Shown in pieces: positions 1-5,503 of a stretch of 13,887 nucleotides of DNA (positions are counted from its first letter, which is position 1; every line of letters starts with the position of its first letter). The DNA lies in the NCBI GenBank assembly GCA_023426275.1, contig JAFABC010000205.1, forward strand, positions 1 through 13,887. Direction: 5' to 3'. The position numbers and the translations under genes are program-made. Source of the stretch: Pseudomonadota bacterium. Its GTDB lineage: Bacteria; Desulfobacterota; Desulfovibrionia; Desulfovibrionales; Desulfovibrionaceae. The notes beneath the pieces are model-generated. The model made no database searches. It was not told the DNA's origin and saw only the letters and a program-made list of their open reading frames with translations.

Positions 1-6
1 CCCCTG

Positions 7-25
7 GCCGCCGGAGGCCTCCGGC
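7..25. repeat. GC-rich palindrome carrying the GCCTCCGGCGGC intergenic motif
   Basis: The palindrome GCCGGAGGCCTCCGGC (10-25) directly follows the reverse complement of the motif GCCTCCGGCGGC (7-18). As RNA it could fold as a 6-bp stem with a GGCC loop, followed by a pyrimidine-rich stretch (atctttct). It could therefore end transcription of a gene lying to the left of the window. The same motif recurs at 4243-4254 and 13869-13880, always outside genes, so it may instead be a dispersed repeat. The terminator role is inference; the palindrome itself is directly visible. Confidence 0.4.
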
Positions 26-60
26 ATCTTTCTCAGAGTCTTTTAGCCAAGGGAGACAGC

Positions 61-435
61 ATGGACAAACGCAGGGTGCCCCTGGCGGCCCTTGAGGGCG
101 TTCGCCGCACGGCGGCCACGATCAGGCGGCTGGAAGCCGAGGCGTCCCGGGCGCTGCACGAGGCCGGGGACACGGCCGCCCACCGGGAGAAGCTGACGGC
201 GAAATGCCTGCTGCTGGAAGCCCTGCCCGAGGAGACGGCCGGGGCCCTGGCCGGTTCGGACGCCGACGGCGTGACGGCCTTTGCCGCCGGGCTGGAGGAT
301 TTCGCCCGCCGGGCCGGCATGGCCTTGTCGCTGGAGAGCATTTTCTTCATGGGCGCGCTGCTGTACCCCGACGACTATCAGGACGGCGATCCCAACGATC
401 TGGAGCGCTTTCTGGATCGTTTCGAGGCGGCCTGA
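61..435 (+). CDS. Hypothetical helical protein, 124 aa
   Basis: I do not recognise this family. The product is acidic, rich in Ala, Glu and Leu, and looks almost wholly alpha-helical, with no signal peptide, membrane segment or Cys motif. The N-terminal half (about residues 10-65) is charged and may form a helical hairpin. The C-terminal third holds the more distinctive stretch SIFFMGALLYPDDY (about 94-107), which resembles a small protein-interaction surface. The start is supported by an AGGGAG Shine-Dalgarno sequence 5-6 nt before the ATG. The stop lies 3 nt before the next ATG, so this gene is almost certainly cotranscribed with the flavin oxidoreductase and may be translationally coupled to it. 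A partner or accessory role for that enzyme is inference from position only. Confidence 0.75.
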   Translation: MDKRRVPLAALEGVRRTAATIRRLEAEASRALHEAGDTAAHREKLTAKCLLLEALPEETAGALAGSDADGVTAFAAGLEDFARRAGMALSLESIFFMGALLYPDDYQDGDPNDLERFLDRFEAA

Positions 436-438
436 TCC

Positions 439-1584
439 ATGGGCGTGTTCGACCCCATCACCATCAACGGCATGCGGTGCAAGAACCGCTTCGTGCGCTC
501 GGCCACGGCCGAAGGTATGGCCGCGCCGGATGGTTCGGTCACGCCGGGGTTGGAAGCGGCCATGACCGCGCTGGCCGTCGGCGAGGTCGGGCTGATTATT
601 TCCGGCCACGCCTACGTGGAAAAACGCGGGCAGGCGGGCGTGGGCCAGATGGGGGTGCACCGGCCGGAGATGAAGGCCGGCGTGGCCCGGCTGGCCCGGG
701 CCGTACACGCCCATGGCGGACGGTTCGTGGTCCAGCTGGCCCATGCCGGCTGCCGGGCCAATCCGGCCCTTTCCGGCGAACCGGCCGTCGGCCCGACAGC
801 CATGGTCCCCGACCCGGACGGCAAGGGACCGGCCTGCCAGTCGGTGACGGCCGAGGATCTGGCCCGCATCGAGGCGTCCTTTGGCGCGGCCGCCGCCCTG
901 TGCCGCGACGCCGGGGCCGATGGGGTGCAACTCCACGCCGCCCACGGCTACGGCCTCAGTCAGTTTCTCTCGCCGCGCACCAACGCCCGCCTGGGCGCCT
1001 ACGGCGGCACGCTGGCCAACCGGGCCCGGCTGCTGCTGGAAACGGTGGGGTCCATCCGCACCCTGGTCGGGCGCGATTTTCCGGTGCTGGTCAAGCTTAA
1101 CAGCGAGGATTTCCTGGACGGCGGCATGACGGCCGCGGAGAGCCGGCAGATCGTGGCCTGGCTGGAGGACGCCGGCGTGGACGCGGTGGAGCTTTCCGGC
1201 GGCACGTTGGATTCCGGCCGGTTCTCTCCCGTGCGTCCCGGCCGTTTCGCCATTCCCGAGGGCGAGGCCTGGTATCGCGAGGCGGCCCGGGCGCTCAAGG
1301 CGCAAGGCGTCGGCATCCCGGTCATCCTGGTCGGCGGCGTGCGCAGCCTGGAGACGGCCGGGGAACTGGTGGAGTCGGGCGCGGCCGACATGGTGGCCTT
1401 GTCGCGGCCGCTTATCCGCGAACCGGGGCTGGTGCGGCGCTGGCTTTCCGGCGATCACGCGCCGTCGGCCTGCGTGAGCGACAACCTGTGTTTCGTGCCG
1501 CTGCGCAAGGGCGAGGGCGTCTCCTGTCTCACCGAGACCCGGGAAAAACGCCGGGCGGCCCGGAAGGCGGCCGACGCCTCCTGA
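439..1584 (+). CDS. NADH:flavin oxidoreductase, Old Yellow Enzyme family (single TIM-barrel domain)
   Basis: The product is a predicted cytoplasmic FMN enzyme that uses NAD(P)H to reduce activated double bonds or similar acceptors. The substrate cannot be read from sequence. The 381-aa length fits a lone OYE barrel. Visible signatures are the N-terminal FDPITINGMRCKNRFVRSAT segment, VQLAHAGC (98-105), the active-site strand with H166 and H169 in LHAAHGYGLSQFLSP followed by Y171, the N-R segment ending in GAYGG (187-190), and the phosphate-binding region VILVGGVRS (295-303). It lacks the C-terminal FAD/NAD domains of 2,4-dienoyl-CoA reductases. Its C-terminus nevertheless keeps a remnant of their iron-sulfur motif: C345, C351 and C363, with D348 where a Cys is expected. 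It sits 3 nt behind the 124-aa gene in one operon. Family assignment is firm; physiological role is unknown. Confidence 0.93.
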   Translation: MGVFDPITINGMRCKNRFVRSATAEGMAAPDGSVTPGLEAAMTALAVGEVGLIISGHAYVEKRGQAGVGQMGVHRPEMKAGVARLARAVHAHGGRFVVQLAHAGCRANPALSGEPAVGPTAMVPDPDGKGPACQSVTAEDLARIEASFGAAAALCRDAGADGVQLHAAHGYGLSQFLSPRTNARLGAYGGTLANRARLLLETVGSIRTLVGRDFPVLVKLNSEDFLDGGMTAAESRQIVAWLEDAGVDAVELSGGTLDSGRFSPVRPGRFAIPEGEAWYREAARALKAQGVGIPVILVGGVRSLETAGELVESGAADMVALSRPLIREPGLVRRWLSGDHAPSACVSDNLCFVPLRKGEGVSCLTETREKRRAARKAADAS

Positions 1585-1591
1585 TTTTCCC

Positions 1592-1609
1592 GCCGCCCGC
1601 TTCGGGGGC
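1592..1609. terminator. Weak hairpin between converging genes
   Basis: GCCGCCCG (1592-1599) can pair with CGGGGGC (1603-1609) through seven base pairs with one bulged G and a 3-nt loop. It lies just after the oxidoreductase stop and before the end of the converging hypothetical gene, where a shared terminator would be expected. Neither strand has a T-tract directly after the stem, so this is a weak candidate. Confidence 0.3.
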
Positions 1610-1623
1610 CGTCGCGACCACCG

Positions 1624-2130
1624 TCATTCGATCTTGTTTTGGATGAAGGCGATGGTCTTTTCCGGCAGGGCCTTGTGGACCTGCCCGTCGCCAAGCTCCG
1701 AGAGATCCTCGGTGATGGTCAGCATGAGGTTGGTGAAGCGGGCCTGCTTTTGCAGCCGATCCCGGGCGTCGGGGCTGTGCCAGGCCTCCTTGAGCAGCTC
1801 GGCCGCGTGGTGGTGGATCATCAGGGCCAGGGGCTTTGGCATCGTGGAGTAATACTCCAGCATGTTGGCCTTCATCTCGTCGATGCTGGCCAGAAATTCG
1901 GCGAACTGTTCGGTTTGCCGCTCCTCTTCCATCTTGGTGCGCCGGCACTCCTCCCGAAAGCGGATTTCCATGAGCTCCAGCCGTTTTTTCAGCTCGGAGG
2001 CGGCCACGAGCTTTTCCTCCTTGAGGCGGCTGAGTTCCGGCTGGTGTTCCCGTTGCCAGTCGGCGGCCTCGCTGCGGAAGGAGAAAAACAGCCTGGAAAA
2101 AAATTGTCCGATGCGTTCAGGGAGCGACAT
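1624..2130 (-). CDS. Hypothetical coiled-coil protein, 168 aa
   Basis: I do not recognise this family. The N-terminus (residues 5-18) has an amphipathic segment rich in Phe (IGQFFSRLFFSF) that could lie on a membrane. Residues 30-80 are strongly charged with heptad-like spacing and probably form a coiled coil. A more globular helical part follows, with a His triplet at 106-108 and an acidic patch near 141-147. No Cys pair, signal peptide or enzymatic motif is seen. I prefer the ATG at 2130 because GAGG stands 5 nt upstream. A GTG at 2136 in the same frame is the alternative and would overlap the upstream stop as GTGA. Either way the gene is tightly coupled to the membrane-protein gene before it, so the two products probably act together; that is inference from position. 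Confidence 0.72.
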   Translation of the reverse strand: MSLPERIGQFFSRLFFSFRSEAADWQREHQPELSRLKEEKLVAASELKKRLELMEIRFREECRRTKMEEERQTEQFAEFLASIDEMKANMLEYYSTMPKPLALMIHHHAAELLKEAWHSPDARDRLQKQARFTNLMLTITEDLSELGDGQVHKALPEKTIAFIQNKIE

Positions 2131-2132
2131 GG

Positions 2133-2570
2133 TCACCTCGTTTGCTCGAAAAACAGGTCCATGACCAGCGGGATCTGTTTCGTTTCGGTCTGGTCGAAAT
2201 AGTGATGCAGGGCCATGAGTCTGTCAAAGTCCACCGTGGTCACGGCCTTCTCGATAAAGACCGAGGTCCGCTGGTGCATGTAGGGACTCATTTTTTTCTT
2301 ATTTGTTTCGAGCTGTTGGCGCACGATGGCCGCCAGTTCCCCGATGTTGCGGCGCTGGGTGTCCCGGGCCAGCTTGTCGCGTCGGGCCTTGCCTTTGGCT
2401 TCGATCTTTTCCCGGATGCGCCGGTGTTTTTCCTGACGCCGGGCGACGCGCGTCTTGCGCCGCAGCAGATACAAAGAGATGCCGAAGGCCGCAAGCAGGG
2501 CCGGGCCGTAGAGGGCGACCACGGAGAACGAGAAGAAGATCAGGGTGGTTTGCGCGGGATTAGCGGGCAT
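2133..2570 (-). CDS. Hypothetical membrane-anchored protein, 145 aa
   Basis: I do not recognise this family. A hydrophobic segment at residues 9-36 (ending ALLAAFGISLYLL) is followed at once by a very basic stretch, residues 37-75, full of Arg and Lys. By the positive-inside rule this suggests one N-terminal transmembrane helix with the body in the cytoplasm. Residues 75-145 look helical and soluble. The reading frame stays open upstream for 41 more codons, but that extension is Pro/Arg-rich and looks like translated GC-rich non-coding DNA, so I start at the ATG just before the hydrophobic segment. No clear ribosome binding site precedes this ATG, so the start is uncertain. The stop overlaps or abuts the start of the coiled-coil gene, giving a two-gene unit. 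Confidence 0.65.
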   Translation of the reverse strand: MPANPAQTTLIFFSFSVVALYGPALLAAFGISLYLLRRKTRVARRQEKHRRIREKIEAKGKARRDKLARDTQRRNIGELAAIVRQQLETNKKKMSPYMHQRTSVFIEKAVTTVDFDRLMALHHYFDQTETKQIPLVMDLFFEQTR

Positions 2571-2892
2571 GGGGGCGATACCGGGGCGTTGCGTGGGCGG
2601 AAACGATGGCCGGCGGCGGACGGCGTCCGTTCGTGGAGGCCGGGCGGACGCGTTGTCCGCCGGACGCGGGCCGGGGCGACGGGACGGGCGCAACGGGAAA
2701 ACGGTGGTGAGGCGAGCGGGAAGTCCGGTGTGGCAAGGAAATACGTACCGTCATGACTGTGTGCTGTCGGCCGATGGCAACGTATCCATCCAAGGCCGAA
2801 GCTTACCTGCTATGTCAAAGGGGCGCAGGCGTCAAGCCGGGGATGCGCGCCGAAAAGAGTCTGGAAAAACAGCTAGTCGGACACGTTCAACG
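2571..2892. other. Intergenic stretch with no convincing gene
   Basis: This stretch lies between the end of the alcohol dehydrogenase unit and the start of the membrane-protein gene, both on the minus strand. It should hold the promoter of the membrane-protein/coiled-coil pair. Reading frames crossing it are Pro/Arg/Gly-rich and show no protein character. The only notable element is a TTGACA hexamer on the minus strand (2813-2818). Confidence 0.5.
2788..2818 (-). promoter_or_regulatory. Weak sigma-70-like promoter candidate for the hypothetical pair
   Basis: On the minus strand a perfect -35 hexamer TTGACA (2818-2813) is followed 19 nt later by TTGGAT (2793-2788), a poor -10 that keeps only T1, A5 and T6. 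The site is about 220 nt upstream of the membrane-protein start. It is listed because of the perfect -35 and the lack of any better candidate; the spacing and the -10 both argue against it. Confidence 0.2.
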
Positions 2893-2926
2893 GCCTGCCG
2901 CGACCGGATCGGTGGTCGCGGCAGGC
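2893..2926 (-). terminator. Hairpin after the alcohol dehydrogenase
   Basis: A perfect 13-bp inverted repeat (GCCTGCCGCGACC, 2893-2905, against GGTCGCGGCAGGC, 2914-2926) with an 8-nt loop begins 8 nt after the alcohol dehydrogenase stop on the minus strand. The position fits a transcription terminator or a 3'-end stabilising stem. A T-run (CTGTTTTTCC on the minus strand) appears only about 20 nt further on, so it is not a canonical intrinsic terminator. Confidence 0.55.
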
Positions 2927-2933
2927 GCGGTGG

Positions 2934-4133
2934 CTACAGGGAGTTGCGGAAGATGCGGGCCACCACCTCCTCGGTCGCCGGAATGGGGGCCAGGGGCAGC
3001 AGCAGCTTGGACAGGGACGAGTCCATGGTCGTCTTGGTCAGGGCCGGGATGTCGGCCTCGGTGTAATACCCGGCCATGGACGTGGACTGTCCGACGCCGT
3101 GGCACCACTCGCGCAGCTTTTCCACCACGAAGTCGGCTTCGCTCGGCACGCCGGCCAGACCGGGAATGATGGGGGCGAACAGCGCCGCCACCACCTCGGG
3201 CACGGCCGGGTAGATCTCCTTGACCATGGCCGGCATGAGGATGCCCAGGCCGTCGCCGTGGGTGACCTTGGCGTTTAGGGTGCTCATGGCGTGTTCCATG
3301 GCGTGGGTGATGTGGAGCAGGCCCAGGTCGAAGCTGATGCCGGCGATGGCCGAGGCGTACATGAGCCAGTAGCGGGCGGTCAGGTTGTTCGGCTCCACGA
3401 TGGCCGTGGGCAGATAGGTGGCCACCAGCCGGATGGCGTCCCGGGCCAGGCCGATGGAGTAGGGCGTGGTGGTGATGGTGGTGGCGGCTTCCAGGGCGTG
3501 GTTGACGGCGTCTATGGAGGTGGAAATCGTCTGCTTGACCGGCATGGTGGCCGTCAGCGCCGGGTCCTCGATGGTGTAGGTGGCGTAGATGTGCGGCGAA
3601 TTGATGGCCGGCTTGTCCTCGCCGTCGGACTGGGCCACGGCGAAGGCGTCGCATTCCGAGCCCGTGCCGTGGGAGGTGTTGATGAGGATCAGCGGGGCGG
3701 CGTCGTCGATGGGCGTGCCTTTTTCATAGAAATCCACCGCTTTTTTGCCGGGATGCTTCATGAGCACGGCGGCCGTCTTGGCCGTGTCCATGGCGCTGCC
3801 GCCGCCGATGGCCAGGATGGCTCCGGCGCCGAATTCCAGGCCCATGCCCGCGGCTTCCTCGCAGTTGGCGTAGGTGGGGTTGGGGCGGACCTTGTCGTAA
3901 TGCTTCCAGGAGACGTGGGCGTCCAGGGCCGGCTTGACGGTGTTCCAGGCGCCGCTGGCCTCGTAGGCGATGGCGTCGGTGACCACCAGGATCTTGTCTG
4001 TGCCCTGGGCGGCCAGGGTGGCCAGGATGTCCCCCACTTTGGCCACCGCGCCGACGCCGAAGTAGGTGATGGGCCGGGTGGGTTGCAACACGAAGACTTT
4101 GCGAATGTCGATTTTCTTTTCCCAATCAGGCAT
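2934..4133 (-). CDS. Iron-containing alcohol dehydrogenase (group III)
   Basis: The product is a cytoplasmic NAD(P)-dependent dehydrogenase that interconverts alcohols and aldehydes or ketones. The true substrate (ethanol, butanol, propanediol or other) cannot be read from sequence. At 399 aa it has normal family length. The N-terminal nucleotide-binding half carries AIGGGSAMDTAK (108-119) and the TSHGTGSE loop (153-160). The C-terminal metal half shows the expected ligands D208 and H212 (in SIDAVNHALEA), H277, and H292 (in THGDG), with H281 in the HAMEHAM segment as the likely catalytic His. The ATG is preceded by a perfect AAGGAGG at 7 nt, which suggests high expression. In Desulfovibrio such enzymes work in ethanol oxidation and fermentation-type redox balance (known for the group); the role of this copy is inferred. 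It appears to be transcribed alone. Confidence 0.93.
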   Translation of the reverse strand: MPDWEKKIDIRKVFVLQPTRPITYFGVGAVAKVGDILATLAAQGTDKILVVTDAIAYEASGAWNTVKPALDAHVSWKHYDKVRPNPTYANCEEAAGMGLEFGAGAILAIGGGSAMDTAKTAAVLMKHPGKKAVDFYEKGTPIDDAAPLILINTSHGTGSECDAFAVAQSDGEDKPAINSPHIYATYTIEDPALTATMPVKQTISTSIDAVNHALEAATTITTTPYSIGLARDAIRLVATYLPTAIVEPNNLTARYWLMYASAIAGISFDLGLLHITHAMEHAMSTLNAKVTHGDGLGILMPAMVKEIYPAVPEVVAALFAPIIPGLAGVPSEADFVVEKLREWCHGVGQSTSMAGYYTEADIPALTKTTMDSSLSKLLLPLAPIPATEEVVARIFRNSL

Positions 4134-4150
4134 GTCCCATCCTCCTTAAG

Positions 4151-4163
4151 CATTGTTGCAATG
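4151..4163. promoter_or_regulatory. Small palindrome just upstream of the alcohol dehydrogenase ribosome binding site
   Basis: CATTG-TTG-CAATG is a perfect inverted repeat lying 4 nt upstream of the AAGGAGG of the dehydrogenase gene. Two further GCAAC elements lie within the next 40 nt upstream (about 4180-4198). This could be a regulator half-site cluster. I cannot link it to a known regulator; it does not match Rex, HcpR or sigma-54 patterns. Confidence 0.25.
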
Positions 4164-4210
4164 TTTATGGTGAGTTTGGGCAACGATACCATGCAACAGT
4201 CGAAATACAA

Positions 4211-4225
4211 GGGACACTTTGTCCC
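4211..4225 (-). terminator. Hairpin between the PFK-2-like gene and the alcohol dehydrogenase
   Basis: GGGACA (4211-4216) and TGTCCC (4220-4225) form a perfect 6-bp stem with a 3-nt loop. On the minus strand it lies about 60 nt after the stop of the kinase-phosphatase gene and is followed by a T-rich stretch (TTGTATTTC). It could end that transcript before the alcohol dehydrogenase promoter. The stem is short, so confidence is low. Confidence 0.35.
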
Positions 4226-4236
4226 CCGGAAGAGGG

Positions 4237-4254
4237 GAAGAGGCCTCCGGCGGC
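4237..4254 (+). repeat. Intergenic repeat motif, internal copy
   Basis: GAAGAGGCCTCCGGCGGC matches 17 of 18 bases with 13863-13880 and shares its GCCTCCGGCGGC core with the left end of the window (7-18, opposite strand). Here it is flanked by GGGGAAGA and TCTTCTCC, so the whole can fold back imperfectly. It sits 30 nt beyond the stop of the kinase-phosphatase gene. It is probably a dispersed repeat unit or part of a terminator-like element. Confidence 0.45.
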
Positions 4255-4283
4255 GTCTTCTCCGCTTTCGACCGCCGCAGGCC

Positions 4284-5501
4284 CTAATATTTGCGCAGTT
4301 CGAAGAGCTTTTTGGTCTGGGTCGAGACGATATGGAAGAACTTGTCCTGGGGAATGAAGATATAGGGCACGTCCTCGGCGCGGCGGAAGAGGAAGTCGGA
4401 GAGGATCATGCGGTTGACGGCCTGATGGCCGATAATCATGATGTGTTCGGAATTGCCGCTGAGAAAAATGGCCTTCTTGATGCCCCGGTAGACCCGGCCG
4501 GCCATGGTGGCGTAGCCCTCGCCGCCGGGATAGACGAAATTGTACTTGTTGCGGGCGCGCGCCGCGAAGAGTTCCGGCCGGTCGTGCTCGATGTCCGTGT
4601 AGGACATGCCTTCGCACTCGCCCACGTCGATCTCGTCGAATTCCGGGAAGGCGTGGTGGATGGTTTGTCCCTTGCGCGTTTCCAGCAGCGGTTCGGCCAT
4701 TTCCAGGGTGCGCACCAGCGTGCTCGTGAACACGTAGGGCAGGGGCGTGCCGATGAAATGGCGCGACAGGGCCCAGGCCTGCTTGCGGCCCTTGTCCGTC
4801 AGGCTGGAGTTGCCGCCCACCCGGTCCCGGACGTTGTAGGCGCTTTCGGCATGGCGCACGAGGTAGAGGTTCTTGATCCAGTCCGACATGAGCAGGTCGC
4901 GGATCTGGCCGTAATAGGGCATCCCGGCCGAGACGCGTTCGGACAGGATGCGGTTGTTGAGGGTGTCCAGGCGCACGAGGTCGTGCACTTCGTCGGGGGG
5001 CTCGTAGATATGCCGGTAGTAGCCGATGCGGGTGACGAAGCTGGCCCGGGCCTCGGCTTCGCTCAAGTGGCTGAATTCCGGCAGCCGGGTCTTGCGGGCC
5101 ACGGACAGGGCCAGCAGCTCGGGATCGTCGTTGATGCACTCGACGAAAAGGATCGGGTGATTGGGCAGCTGGGTCCGCAACGTCTCCCGCCGCTTGCGGG
5201 AGACGTTGGTGGCGTCGAGGATGGCGATGTCGCCGCCCCCGGACAAAAAGGCCTTGGCCTCGGCGATGTTGACGGCGGCGATGCGTTCGCGAAGCCCGGT
5301 CGCCTGGGTGTTGGCCGGATCGTAGAAGCCGGGATGGGAGGTGTTGCCGGGGATCATGCGCCGGCGCACGTCCCCGTTGTTGAAAATGCCGACCCGGATG
5401 TCGTCTTTTTCCAGGTTTTCCTTGAGCTTGGACGCGATGGTCGATTTGCCCATGGCCGGCAAGCCCACCATGGCGATGTAGAGCTTGCGCGGCCGGGCCA
5501 T
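4284..5501 (-). CDS. Bifunctional 6-phosphofructo-2-kinase / fructose-2,6-bisphosphatase-like protein
   Basis: The 405-aa product has the two-domain layout of eukaryotic PFK-2/FBPase-2 without its regulatory N-terminal extension. Residues 1-205 form a P-loop kinase: Walker A GLPAMGKST (13-21, K19), FNNGDVRRR (40-48), LDATN (95-99) and NDDPELL (124-130). Residues 211-405 form a histidine phosphatase: LVRHAES (214-220) with phospho-accepting H217, GGNSSLTDKGRKQA, the FDEIDVGECEG stretch with E290, YPGGEGY (324-330) and GHQAVNRM (358-365) with H359. These motifs follow the mammalian order closely. The family makes and breaks fructose-2,6-bisphosphate, the signal that controls glycolysis in eukaryotes. 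Whether this bacterial protein acts on that sugar or on another phosphorylated substrate is inference. The start lies 2 nt after the U32 stop, so it is the distal gene of that operon. Confidence 0.88.
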   Translation of the reverse strand: MARPRKLYIAMVGLPAMGKSTIASKLKENLEKDDIRVGIFNNGDVRRRMIPGNTSHPGFYDPANTQATGLRERIAAVNIAEAKAFLSGGGDIAILDATNVSRKRRETLRTQLPNHPILFVECINDDPELLALSVARKTRLPEFSHLSEAEARASFVTRIGYYRHIYEPPDEVHDLVRLDTLNNRILSERVSAGMPYYGQIRDLLMSDWIKNLYLVRHAESAYNVRDRVGGNSSLTDKGRKQAWALSRHFIGTPLPYVFTSTLVRTLEMAEPLLETRKGQTIHHAFPEFDEIDVGECEGMSYTDIEHDRPELFAARARNKYNFVYPGGEGYATMAGRVYRGIKKAIFLSGNSEHIMIIGHQAVNRMILSDFLFRRAEDVPYIFIPQDKFFHIVSTQTKKLFELRKY

Positions 5502-5503
5502 GA

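Noticed and set aside
43..1458. Long minus-strand reading frame (about 470 codons) opposite the oxidoreductase operon
   Set aside because: It is a mirror frame of high-GC coding sequence: rich in Gly, Arg, His and Pro, with no domain-like motifs, and fully opposite two well-supported genes.
2571..2693. N-terminal extension of the membrane protein to the earlier ATG at 2693
   Set aside because: The 41 extra residues are Pro/Arg-rich without protein character, and a hydrophobic anchor just after the later ATG gives a more natural start; neither start has a good ribosome binding site.
4164..4230. Sigma-54 (GG-N10-GC) promoter for the alcohol dehydrogenase
   Set aside because: GG and TTGC elements are present on the minus strand, but their spacing does not fit the -24/-12 pattern.
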